The notes under the pieces are model-generated. The model searched no databases. It was not told the origin of the DNA and saw only the letters and a list, made by a program, of their open reading frames with translations. From JBAYIE01 sp965279165 (lineage in GTDB: Bacteria > Bacteroidota > Bacteroidia > UKL13-3): a stretch of 64,000 nucleotides of DNA. The stretch lies in NCBI GenBank assembly GCA_965279165.1, contig OZ257140.1:1364001-1428000 (forward strand), in the 5' to 3' direction. Numbering within the stretch: the first letter of the stretch is position 1; each line of letters begins with the position of its first letter. Shown here piece by piece: positions 1 to 8,584 of the stretch. The position numbers and the translations under genes were made by a program.

Positions 1-1
1 T

Positions 2-1732
2 TTACAACAACCTGGAATAACGGAACCTTTTGAATTCAGGTTTCGTGCAGCCGATGGTAGCTGGAGATATGTAGAGGCCATTGGCAATAACCTTTTTGCT
101 GATCCCTCGATTAATGGATTTGTTATAAACTCCAGAGACATCACGGAACGAAAACGCATGCAAAATGCACTCGACATGAGTAATGCACGTTTTGCTGCAA
201 TTTTGGAAAGCACACAGGATGTTGTTTTTGCAATTGACACCCATTATAATTACCTGGCGTTTAATAAAGCCCACCAACAGATAATAAAAGATCTGTATGA
301 CATCGATTTGGAAGTTGGAAAATCGGCTTTAATAGACCACAAAGATCTTCCAAGAATCGACAGAGAAGCCATGAAACTTTTATTCAACAGAAGTTTAAGA
401 GGCGAGCGTTTTACCCATATTTATGATCTAAACAATCCGAAATCTTCCATTAAGTATATCGAGATTAGTTTAAATCCAATTAAGGATGAACAAAATCAGA
501 TAGTAGGAGTTGCTGTCTTTTCAAAAGATGTTACAGCAATTAAAGAAGCGCAAAACGACTTGATTAATGCCAGAAATGAGGCTGTTGCTGCAGCTAACGC
601 AAAATCAGAATTCCTTTCCAATATGTCGCATGAAATTCGTACACCAATGAATGCGATAATAGGAATGACCGATTTACTGCTGGAAAAAATAACGGAAGAA
701 GAAACAAGAGAATATTTAAAATCCATTAAGTTTTCTTCCGACAATCTATTGGTGGTAATTAATGATATTCTTGATTTCTCGAAAATTGAAGCCGGAAAAG
801 TTGCCCTCGAATATATTGATTTTAATATCCGCAATAAACTGGATGAAATCAAGAAACTGTTTCAAATTAAGGCTTCAGAAAAAAATCTCGTTTTCGAAAC
901 CAATATAGATCCCAACATACCAAAATTTATCAATGGAGATCCTTATCGTTTAAATCAGATTATCTTCAATTTACTTGGCAATGCAATTAAATTCACCAAC
1001 AAAGGTTTCGTTCAATTAAACACAAAGCTGGTAGGAGAAGATGAACACAATATTCGAATTGCTTTTGAAATTAAAGATTCGGGTATTGGAATTCCAGTCG
1101 ATAAAAAAGAAAGTATTTTCGAAAGTTTTTCACAAGCCTATAGCGATACTACACGAAAGTTTGGTGGTACCGGACTAGGACTGGCCATTACCAAAAAATT
1201 GGTTTATTTGTTGGGTGGAACCATTCAATTAGAAAGTACCAGCCTGGTAGGTTCAAAATTTACTGTCGAAATTCCATACAACAAATCGACATTTATTCTT
1301 GAACCTCATGATGTTGAACTTGTGGATCTCAGCACACATAATTACCTGAAAGGATTAAATGTTTTGGTTGCAGAAGACAATACAATCAACCAGTTTCTGA
1401 TTCAACAAACCCTTGCAAAGTGGGAATGCAATACCACTATTACCGGCAATGGACACGAAGCCATAGAATTGCTTAAAGAGAAAAATTTCGACTTGATTTT
1501 AATGGATTTGCAGATGCCTGAAATGAATGGCTATGAGGCAACCCGTTTAATCCGCTCAAAGAATACAACCGTTAAAAATCCAACTATTCCAATTATTGCT
1601 TTAACAGCAGACGCATTTCCTGAAACCAAACGCAAGGTACTAGAAACAGGAATGAATGATTTTGTTGCAAAACCTTTTAACCGCAATGAATTGCAAATTA
1701 AAATCACCAAACTTTGCGTGAAGCATTTTTAG
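2..1732 (+). CDS. Hybrid sensor histidine kinase/response regulator, 5' end outside window
   Basis: The frame is open from the first bases of the window, so the gene starts upstream. The first ~50 visible codons end in RDITERKR, the typical end of a PAS/PAC sensor domain. The ATG at 158 is internal. Numbering from that ATG: a second PAS domain (about 10-125), a HisKA dimerisation domain with phospho-acceptor His158 in NMSHEIRTPMNAIIGM, a HATPase domain (about 265-375, with NLLGNAIKFT, DSGIGIP and GGTGLGLAI boxes), and a C-terminal receiver domain (about 395-520) with phospho-acceptor Asp450 in LMDLQMPEMNG and the conserved Lys in FVAKPF. No transmembrane segment is visible in this part. It should autophosphorylate and pass phosphate to its own receiver, then perhaps to a separate partner. 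The signal sensed cannot be read, and no partner lies next to it. Domain calls are secure; full architecture is unknown. Confidence 0.93.
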   Translation, partial: LQQPGITEPFEFRFRAADGSWRYVEAIGNNLFADPSINGFVINSRDITERKRMQNALDMSNARFAAILESTQDVVFAIDTHYNYLAFNKAHQQIIKDLYDIDLEVGKSALIDHKDLPRIDREAMKLLFNRSLRGERFTHIYDLNNPKSSIKYIEISLNPIKDEQNQIVGVAVFSKDVTAIKEAQNDLINARNEAVAAANAKSEFLSNMSHEIRTPMNAIIGMTDLLLEKITEEETREYLKSIKFSSDNLLVVINDILDFSKIEAGKVALEYIDFNIRNKLDEIKKLFQIKASEKNLVFETNIDPNIPKFINGDPYRLNQIIFNLLGNAIKFTNKGFVQLNTKLVGEDEHNIRIAFEIKDSGIGIPVDKKESIFESFSQAYSDTTRKFGGTGLGLAITKKLVYLLGGTIQLESTSLVGSKFTVEIPYNKSTFILEPHDVELVDLSTHNYLKGLNVLVAEDNTINQFLIQQTLAKWECNTTITGNGHEAIELLKEKNFDLILMDLQMPEMNGYEATRLIRSKNTTVKNPTIPIIALTADAFPETKRKVLETGMNDFVAKPFNRNELQIKITKLCVKHF

Positions 1733-1765
1733 TTCGGTAAGTGTGTAATTCAGAATTCAAAACCA

Positions 1766-2929
1766 TCATTCATACACAAACGTTCCTTGCCCCGAAAGGA
1801 TGCTCAATTTTTTCTTTCCCTCTTCCACTCTACCTATAATCGCAGCTTCAATATTATATTTGGAAGCAATTCCGATTAATTGTGTTGCAGTACTTTCATC
1901 TGTATAAAATTCCAATAAATTTCCCATATTGAATACCTTATACATCTCTTTCCACTCCGAACCCGATTGGTTTTGAATCATTTGATACAACGGAGGGGTA
2001 GCGAATAATTTATCCTTTATGATATGCAAATCGTTAATAAAATGAAGTACTTTGGTTTGTCCACCACCAGTACAATGAACCATCCCATTAATTTTATCTT
2101 TGTATGATTCGAGTATTTCTTTTATAACCGGCGAAAAAGTTCGTGTAGGTGATAAAATCATTTTACCGGTATTTAATACATTGCCCGAAACCATATCCGT
2201 AAGGTTTAATTTACCTGTATAAACCAAATCATCCGGAACCAATGGGTCAAAACTCTCTGTATATTTTTTATAGGTTGGCGATAAGGTATCATGTCGCGAC
2301 ATGGTTAAACCATTACTTCCCATACCTGCATTGTATTCCTTTTCGTAAGTTGTTTGTCCGTACGATGCAAAACCTACAATTACATTACCGGGTATAATTT
2401 TACTGTTATCTATGATATCAGACCTTTTGGCACGAGCGGTAACGGTCGAATCAACAATGATGGTTCTTACCAAATCACCCACATCTGCCGTTTCGCCTCC
2501 GGTTGAATAGATGTTGATACCATAACTCCTTAACATTTCCAGAAATTCTTCGGTACCATCAATGATTGTTTTGATTACTTCTCCCGGAATCAGGTTTTTA
2601 TTTCTTCCTATGGTAGATGAAAGGATGATATCCGTATAAACGCCGGCGCATAACAAATCGTTTAAGTTCATCACAATTGCATCTTGTGCAATTCCTTTCC
2701 ACACCGATATATCTCCTGTTTCTTTCCAATACAAATATGCCAAACTAGATTTGGTTCCGGCTCCATCGGCATGCATGATATTGCAGTATCCGGTATCATT
2801 ACCCAAATAATCAGGAACCACCTTACAAAATGCCTGAGGGAATAATCCTTTATCGATATTTTTTATGGCTGCATGCACATCCTCTTTTTGGGAAGAAACT
2901 CCCCGCTTCATGTATTTATCCGCACTCAT
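1766..2929 (-). CDS. purM: Phosphoribosylformylglycinamidine cyclo-ligase (AIR synthetase)
   Basis: 387 residues of the PurM fold. PurM closes the imidazole ring of FGAM with ATP to give AIR in cytosolic purine synthesis. The N-terminal MKRGVSSQKEDVHAAI region, the HADGAGTKSSLAYLYW segment (about 54-69), the QDAIVMNLNDLLCAG stretch (about 82-96) and the GGETADVGD loop (about 144-152) are characteristic PurM/PurL-type phosphate-binding elements. The protein is longer than the E. coli enzyme (about 345 residues), as is usual for the Bacteroidota form. It is the last gene of a minus-strand series prs-rplY-purM, but a strong terminator at 2982-3018 separates it from rplY, so it probably has its own promoter. 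It converges with the histidine kinase gene across a 33-base gap. Confidence 0.9.
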   Translation of the reverse strand: MSADKYMKRGVSSQKEDVHAAIKNIDKGLFPQAFCKVVPDYLGNDTGYCNIMHADGAGTKSSLAYLYWKETGDISVWKGIAQDAIVMNLNDLLCAGVYTDIILSSTIGRNKNLIPGEVIKTIIDGTEEFLEMLRSYGINIYSTGGETADVGDLVRTIIVDSTVTARAKRSDIIDNSKIIPGNVIVGFASYGQTTYEKEYNAGMGSNGLTMSRHDTLSPTYKKYTESFDPLVPDDLVYTGKLNLTDMVSGNVLNTGKMILSPTRTFSPVIKEILESYKDKINGMVHCTGGGQTKVLHFINDLHIIKDKLFATPPLYQMIQNQSGSEWKEMYKVFNMGNLLEFYTDESTATQLIGIASKYNIEAAIIGRVEEGKKKLSILSGQGTFVYE

Positions 2930-2981
2930 TTCGGTAACCTTTATTAGGGTTGCAAATTAATTAATTCGACGTAAGGGTCAT

Positions 2982-3018
2982 AAAAAAATAAACCCCGCCG
3001 GTTTGGGCAGGGTTTATT
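2982..3018 (-). terminator. Rho-independent terminator of rplY
   Basis: Read on the minus strand, arms AATAAACCCTGCC and GGCGGGGTTTATT (one G-T wobble) enclose a short CAAACC loop and are followed by a run of T. It starts 20 bases after the rplY stop codon, and purM begins about 50 bases beyond it. Confidence 0.85.
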
Positions 3019-3037
3019 GAATAAGAAATGTAACAGG

Positions 3038-3631
3038 TTACTTCTTAGCCGGTGTAGCTGCTGCTGCTGCTTTTTCGTCAGCTGCCGAAACACGGGTTGT
3101 TTTAACCATTACAATAGGATTGTGAGGAGAATCAAGGAAGGTTAAATTCTCAACCGATAATTCACCTACTTTTATTGATTTTCCGATATCAAGGTTATCG
3201 ATATTAACTTCTATCGAATCCGGCATTAAGGAAGGCAACGCTTTTACACGTAATTTTTTAGCCTTAACCATTAATTTTCCACCCGCACGAACACCAACAG
3301 AGTTTCCTGTAAAATTAACCGGAACGGCTAATTCAATAGGATTTGCTTCATTGATTTCCATAAAGTCGGCATGAAGAATCGAATCGTTAACGGGATGGAA
3401 TGAGATGTCTTTTAAAATAGCACGGTATATTTTACCGTCTACATCTAATTTTACTTTGTACGTGTTGGGAGTATACACTAGGGTTTTAAAATCCTGTGAA
3501 TACATAGAGAAATGGATGTGATCTGCTCCACCATACAATACACACGGCACTTTACCCTCGTTACGAATTTGCTTGGTAGCTGATTTACCAAGATTCTCCC
3601 GCAAGTAACCAAACATGGCAACTGATTTCAT
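3038..3631 (-). CDS. rplY: 50S ribosomal protein L25/Ctc family
   Basis: 197 residues. The N-terminal ~95 residues form the L25 5S-rRNA-binding domain (LGKSATKQIRNEGKVPCVLYG near the start is diagnostic). The following ~90 residues are the TL5/CTC beta domain (about 97-180, with NPIELAVPVNFTGNSVGVRAGG). The last ~20 residues are an Ala/Lys-rich tail (AADEKAAAAATPAKK) that is probably disordered. It binds 5S rRNA in the large ribosomal subunit; the two-domain form is also called general stress protein Ctc. It lies 80 bases downstream of prs on the same strand, a linkage common in Bacteroidota and Firmicutes, and it is followed by its own terminator. Confidence 0.93.
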   Translation of the reverse strand: MKSVAMFGYLRENLGKSATKQIRNEGKVPCVLYGGADHIHFSMYSQDFKTLVYTPNTYKVKLDVDGKIYRAILKDISFHPVNDSILHADFMEINEANPIELAVPVNFTGNSVGVRAGGKLMVKAKKLRVKALPSLMPDSIEVNIDNLDIGKSIKVGELSVENLTFLDSPHNPIVMVKTTRVSAADEKAAAAATPAKK

Positions 3632-3711
3632 TTTGTTGTTTATTTTTTTGCGATTTCAGTTGTATCTGCCAGACAACCTACCTCCGCGTTTTTAATTTAT
3701 TTTATAGCAGA

Positions 3712-4671
3712 TTAATTATTTCCTATTTGTTCGTTTACGTTAAATAAAGAACTGATAGATCCAAACTCGGTTACGTTGGTAATGGCACTTGCAAACAAAT
3801 CGGCAACACTCAATACTTTAATTTTCTTTCCGGGATGTTTCAATGGGATGGTATCGCAAACTACCAACTCATCGATTACTGAATTCTCGATGGTTTCGTA
3901 TGCTTTGCCCGACAATACCGGATGGGTACACATTGCCCTAACGCTTAATGCGCCTTTGTCTTTTAACATTTGCGCTGATTTAGCAAGTGTATTTCCTGTA
4001 TCAATGATATCATCAATTAAAATAACATCCTTACCTGCTACATCTCCAATTAAAGTCATGGATGCAATTTCGTTGGCCCTTTTTCTTTCCTTATCACAAA
4101 TGACCATATCCAGATTCAATGCACGGGCAAAAGTCCGGGTACGGTTTGATGAACCCATATCCGGAGATGCCATAATCAAATTGTTTTCATTCATTTGGCG
4201 GATATAAGGAATAAAAACCATAGAAGAATCCAAATGGTCCACCGGAATTTCGAAAAATCCCTGAATCTGCGGTGCATGCAAATCCATTGTCATGATACGA
4301 CTAACCCCAACTGCCTTTAAAATATCCGCAACAACTTTTGATCCGATGGAAACCCGGGGTTTGTCTTTTCTGTCCTGACGCGCCATACCAAAATAAGGAA
4401 TAACAGCTGTGATATAATGCGCTGAAGCACGTTTAGCAGCATCTATCATCAACAATAACTCCAGTAAATTATCGGCATTCGGAAAAGTGGATTGAATAAA
4501 AAACACATCGCACCCACGAACCGATTCGTTGATGCTGGGCTGGATTTCGCCATCGCTAAATTGCGAAACAGTAATATCACCAAGTTCTTTGCCATAAGAC
4601 TTTGCAATCTTTTCAGCAAGATATTGTGAATTACGACCGGAAAAGAGTTTAACCTCGTTGCGTGGCGACAT
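3712..4671 (-). CDS. prs: Ribose-phosphate pyrophosphokinase (PRPP synthetase)
   Basis: 319 residues, the normal length for class I PRPP synthetase. It transfers pyrophosphate from ATP to ribose 5-phosphate to make PRPP for purine, pyrimidine, histidine and tryptophan synthesis. Seen: FSDGEIQPSINESVRG near the N terminus (nucleotide side), the flexible catalytic loop YFGMARQDRKDKPR (about 93-106), the MTMDLHAPQIQGFF segment (128-140) and the PRPP-binding loop DDIIDTGNT (220-228). The segment after SPDMG (168-172) reads SSNRTR where many homologues have GG.xRA; this looks like a lineage variant and not damage. It is followed by rplY and preceded by tRNA-Gln on the same strand. Confidence 0.95.
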   Translation of the reverse strand: MSPRNEVKLFSGRNSQYLAEKIAKSYGKELGDITVSQFSDGEIQPSINESVRGCDVFFIQSTFPNADNLLELLLMIDAAKRASAHYITAVIPYFGMARQDRKDKPRVSIGSKVVADILKAVGVSRIMTMDLHAPQIQGFFEIPVDHLDSSMVFIPYIRQMNENNLIMASPDMGSSNRTRTFARALNLDMVICDKERKRANEIASMTLIGDVAGKDVILIDDIIDTGNTLAKSAQMLKDKGALSVRAMCTHPVLSGKAYETIENSVIDELVVCDTIPLKHPGKKIKVLSVADLFASAITNVTEFGSISSLFNVNEQIGNN

Positions 4672-4727
4672 GTTTGTTTTTATTTGAAAAAATAGCCGAA
4701 CTAGTTATAGTCCGGCATCTTTTCGGT

Positions 4728-4803
4728 TGGTTGTCCGACTAGGTTTCGAACCTAGACTCTTCTGAACCAAAATCAGACGTGTTGCCAGTTACACCATCGG
4801 ACA
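4728..4803 (-). tRNA. tRNA-Gln (anticodon UUG), CCA encoded
   Basis: The minus strand folds as a complete cloverleaf. The acceptor stem is TGTCCGA/TCGGACA. The anticodon stem TCTGA/TCAGA encloses loop TTTTGGT, giving anticodon TTG. The T arm is CTAGG-TTCGAAA-CCTAG. The discriminator A (4731) is followed by an encoded CCA (4730-4728). It lies just upstream of prs on the same strand. Confidence 0.95.
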
Positions 4804-4907
4804 AATTAACCCATCACCCTATTTTTTCTGACGGGGATGCAAATGTATGCTTTTAGAGAGAATGTTCAAAAAAAGGGATGAAAAAAAATGATAATTCTTC
4901 GAAACCT

Positions 4908-6200
4908 TTATCCAATTGACTTTCTGACGATTCCAATAAATCTCTCGATATCGTTGCGGTTGTTGTAAATATGGGTGGAAACCCTTAGGCTGTTTAACCC
5001 ATTTTCGTGTACTTGCCTGATTCTCACCTTTTCGTCGGCGCATTTTTGATAAAAAGCAGCAGGTTCAACACCTTTCAGCCTAAATCCGATAACTCCTCCA
5101 CGGGAAATTTCCTCCACCGGAGTAAGCATCTCCACCTTATCGCCAAATGACAATAACCTCAGTTGTACCAGTTCGGCCAGGTAACGGATTCGCTTCGAAA
5201 TATTGTTCATTCCGATTTCATTAATAAAATCGATAGCAGCATCCACCCCTTTATACAGGCTTACATTCATGGTTCCGGCATAATAACGATGCGCATTAGG
5301 TGCATAATCTCCCATGGTTACCGGATCCGTTGCCATATTCCATTTGGCATTATCGCTGCCTGCTCCAACAAAAACGGCTTGTAACTTTTCCTGAAATTCT
5401 TTTTTTACATACAAAAATCCGGTTCCCTTCGGACCCAGCATCCATTTATGACAACAACTGGCATAGGCATCACATCCAATATCATGCAAGTTTAATGGCA
5501 ACATTCCCGGACCATGCGCCCCATCGATAAATACAAACAAGTTTTTACTTTTTCCCAATTTTGCAATTTCCTTTACCGGCATAATCTGGCCTTGTGTACA
5601 CGGGATATGCGGAATGGCAAGTACGCGGGTATTTTTATTAATTAAAGCATCAATTCGGTTTAAAGTTTCGGCAGCTGTTGAGGCCGGAACCACAGTTCGA
5701 ATTACAATGCCATCCAGTTTTTGTCGGTTGAGCCATGGGAAAGCACTACCTCCATGCTCGTGTGTAGTTACAATAACTTCATCGCCTTTTTGCAGAGGCA
5801 ATCCCCAACATACAATATTAATTCCTTGCGTAACATTGGTTGTTAATGCAATTTCATCTTCTTGTGCGCCAACAAACTCCGCAATTTTCTTTTGGGTTGC
5901 TTCCCATCCGCCATAATTCATGTTTTTGTCGATATCCGTCATCGTTTGGCGAACCTTATCAAAAACCACAAATGGCGAAGGTCCTAAAGTTCCATTATTA
6001 AGGTAAGTTAAATCAGGAGCCAACAAAAACTGTCCCCGCATTTTATCCCAAATCGCATCCCTGTCTGCCGGAATATCAGGAACCAAATCAGGCATAACCG
6101 GTTTTTGATTTTCTGAAGCTGACAAATCTGAAATGGCAAGTCCGGCTAATAAAGCTACTGATCCTTGCTTGATAAATGTTCTTCTGTTGGGTGCGTTCAT
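4908..6200 (-). CDS. Class V aminotransferase, Tat-exported
   Basis: 430 residues of PLP-dependent aminotransferase fold type I, class V (cysteine desulfurase/isopenicillin-N epimerase-like). The N terminus has a twin-arginine signal: NRRTFIKQG followed by a hydrophobic stretch ending near SAS (5-29), so the folded holoenzyme is probably exported to the periplasm. The PLP lysine is Lys252 in SCCHKWMLGPKG; Asp226 in FIDGAHG should hold the pyridine nitrogen; THEHGGSAFPW (146-156) is the substrate-side segment of the isopenicillin-N-epimerase subgroup. No Cys-containing persulfide loop typical of desulfurases was identified, so sulfur transfer is unlikely. The substrate is not known. It stands alone between tRNA-Gln and the membrane/TPR gene. 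Confidence 0.85.
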   Translation of the reverse strand: MNAPNRRTFIKQGSVALLAGLAISDLSASENQKPVMPDLVPDIPADRDAIWDKMRGQFLLAPDLTYLNNGTLGPSPFVVFDKVRQTMTDIDKNMNYGGWEATQKKIAEFVGAQEDEIALTTNVTQGINIVCWGLPLQKGDEVIVTTHEHGGSAFPWLNRQKLDGIVIRTVVPASTAAETLNRIDALINKNTRVLAIPHIPCTQGQIMPVKEIAKLGKSKNLFVFIDGAHGPGMLPLNLHDIGCDAYASCCHKWMLGPKGTGFLYVKKEFQEKLQAVFVGAGSDNAKWNMATDPVTMGDYAPNAHRYYAGTMNVSLYKGVDAAIDFINEIGMNNISKRIRYLAELVQLRLLSFGDKVEMLTPVEEISRGGVIGFRLKGVEPAAFYQKCADEKVRIRQVHENGLNSLRVSTHIYNNRNDIERFIGIVRKSIG

Positions 6201-6342
6201 GTTACATCAAATTTTAACAATTTAAATGGAACAACAAAATATTACTATACATCAATCCAATAAGGTAATTGTCTTGTCTCAAAACCTTGCCGTTAGTTAA
6301 GTGCTTAGTGTTTAGTGCTGGGTGTCTTAGTGTTTCCTAAAA

Positions 6343-8580
6343 TCACTTACAATTCTGTATATATCGTTTCACCATATCCCGATCTTCCACACTCAATCCT
6401 TCAAAATTTTTAATTTTTTCTAAGTAATAAATTGCCTGTTCGCATTCTTTTAAATGATAGTAAGTAATACCCAAATCAGTTTCTATAAAAGGGTTCTCCG
6501 GATTTAAACGATATGCCTCCATTAAATTCTCGAGTTGCTTTTGGTAATTAAAATCCGCATTGCCAAAATCGGCTAGCTTTTCATAACAGCTTGCAAGGTA
6601 TAACCTGGCATTTAGGTTTTCGGATTGGAGTTCTGCAACTTGTTCAAAATATTTTACGGATGGACGATATTGTTTACGTATGTAATGAACAATACCAAGT
6701 CCGAATAAGGCATTGCCATTCTCTTCTTGTTGCTTTATTGCTTGTTTATAAAACACCTCTGCAGAATCCAAATAGGTATTTCCGAAAGCGGAGGTATCAG
6801 CCTGGTACATTTGTAAAAAGTAACTTCCGGTTAGTTCAGCCCTTAAACTCGTTTCTGTTTTTTCTCCTTTTATTTGTTCGGTATAATGCAATGCCATTGG
6901 CAAATCATGCACTTTTAAAAAATAGGAAGCCGCTTCCTGGTTAGCCATCATTGCTGTTTCGGTTTCGTAGGTATAAAAAGGATTGAAAATATGGTTAATT
7001 AAATGAGCCAGATTACCTGCAGGGATATTCGGAGATGCTGTAAATTTTTTAGTTGATGCAGCCACTGTTTTACTATAAACAGCACAAACCGCATCCAGGT
7101 GGACAAGATGGAAAACGGAATCGTTGTAAAGATACTGATGCAAAGCATCGTTTTGCTTGGCTAACAATACCACCGCATTAAAATGATATTGGTTATCCAG
7201 TTTTTTAAACTCACTACCGGATGAAACTGCATTGGCATAGGTATCAAAAAATGCAGGAGTAAATATTTCGTAGTCGCGGAGATCGATAAACGAACGAAAG
7301 TTTGGGTAACCTGCATGTATTAAATAGGAAGAACTCAGGTAATCTGTAAAAATGGTTGAATGAACTCCCGAAGCAGAAAGAAAATTTGCTGTTTGAACAG
7401 GATGTTTGGTGGAAGGAATTTCAAGTCCGAAATGGTTTCGCGACTTAGTAATCGTATAATAATAGTTGCTTACAATACCAAAGTATAAAACAGCGTAAAC
7501 GATAATCAACAACAATTGCAACCTTCTTAAAAACCAAGGCTTTATTTTAACAGTTAGAAATTGCAAAAATTCGATGCTGAGTGGCGCAATAACGATAGCC
7601 AGAAAAATAATATTGCGGTAGGCCAATAAGGCAAGAGCAAAAAATGCGCCGACAAAAGCAAGGGATACCAACCTTTCGTGCATCAGTATATGCGCGATAT
7701 ACGAGGAATTCATTTCAGGTTTAACTGCCCTGAACAACCTAAACAATTCGGCCATTACCACGATTATAAATACACTAAATACCAGATAACTTTGCCAGGT
7801 CCAGAATTGATAACTGTTATAATCCAAAAACTCGGTTGTGTATTTGGTTTCCTTTATCTGGTTAAAAATACCCACTGTTTTAAACAACAACTTGTAACCG
7901 TAAGGATTAATGCAATTTGCCAAAACCATTCCCAAACCAACAAGAGAAATTGCCCATGGTTTTTCGTGCACGGCTGAAAAGAAAATGCGTAACCAACATA
8001 TAACGATATAAATTAATACCAGCATCAATCCCACCACATAACCATCGTGCAAATTAGCCCACAGCAATTGTATTGGGATTAACCAATAAATTGATTTTGA
8101 TTTCTTCTTTTCGTATAACGAGAGCAAGAAAATAAAAATTACGGTGAACAGATGGGTAAACATTTCGGGACGGCTATTCATGCGGTGTTCGCCGGCTAAT
8201 AACATAAAAAGCACCCCTGTAAATCCGGCCAAATATCCGGCTGCTTTATTGTCGTGGGATAGAAAAAGTCTTGCTGTACGTACCACAAAATAAACCAATA
8301 CACAACTTACCATCGCTTGGGTAACCGGAACCAATTCCGGTGAAAATATTCCGGTAAATATTGCCAGCAATAATTCATATCCCCATTTGATATTGATCCA
8401 GTTTGTACCATAAAAAGTAAAGGAAAACGGATCATTAACCAGTACGGTTCCATGATCGAGCATCCAATTTCCTGCTGCAAGTTGCCACCATATATCCGGC
8501 TCAATGGTGTTTTTAAGGCAAAAGGCAATTGTGGTTAACAGCACCAGAAACCAACTGAAACGATTGATATTTTTTTGCAT
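6343..8580 (-). CDS. Polytopic membrane protein with C-terminal TPR repeats
   Basis: 745 residues. About ten or eleven hydrophobic segments occupy residues ~8 to ~385, followed by a soluble part. The first periplasmic loop has EPDIWWQLAAGNWML, resembling the acidic first loop of GT-C type (polyprenol-linked sugar) glycosyltransferases, and a second loop carries NSRPEMFTHLFTV. Residues ~620-745 hold at least three TPR units (for example NALFGLGIVHYIRKQYRPSVKYF and NPFIETDLGITYYHL, shown in part). I infer a GT-C-like membrane enzyme or scaffold with a periplasmic TPR tail; the activity is not established. It is 4 bases downstream of the arginase-like gene and probably cotranscribed with it. Confidence 0.7.
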   Translation of the reverse strand: MQKNINRFSWFLVLLTTIAFCLKNTIEPDIWWQLAAGNWMLDHGTVLVNDPFSFTFYGTNWINIKWGYELLLAIFTGIFSPELVPVTQAMVSCVLVYFVVRTARLFLSHDNKAAGYLAGFTGVLFMLLAGEHRMNSRPEMFTHLFTVIFIFLLSLYEKKKSKSIYWLIPIQLLWANLHDGYVVGLMLVLIYIVICWLRIFFSAVHEKPWAISLVGLGMVLANCINPYGYKLLFKTVGIFNQIKETKYTTEFLDYNSYQFWTWQSYLVFSVFIIVVMAELFRLFRAVKPEMNSSYIAHILMHERLVSLAFVGAFFALALLAYRNIIFLAIVIAPLSIEFLQFLTVKIKPWFLRRLQLLLIIVYAVLYFGIVSNYYYTITKSRNHFGLEIPSTKHPVQTANFLSASGVHSTIFTDYLSSSYLIHAGYPNFRSFIDLRDYEIFTPAFFDTYANAVSSGSEFKKLDNQYHFNAVVLLAKQNDALHQYLYNDSVFHLVHLDAVCAVYSKTVAASTKKFTASPNIPAGNLAHLINHIFNPFYTYETETAMMANQEAASYFLKVHDLPMALHYTEQIKGEKTETSLRAELTGSYFLQMYQADTSAFGNTYLDSAEVFYKQAIKQQEENGNALFGLGIVHYIRKQYRPSVKYFEQVAELQSENLNARLYLASCYEKLADFGNADFNYQKQLENLMEAYRLNPENPFIETDLGITYYHLKECEQAIYYLEKIKNFEGLSVEDRDMVKRYIQNCK

Positions 8581-8584
8581 CTTG

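Noticed and set aside
4819..5043. Short minus-strand ORF overlapping the aminotransferase 3' end
   Set aside because: A frame shadow of the aminotransferase gene with no recognisable features.
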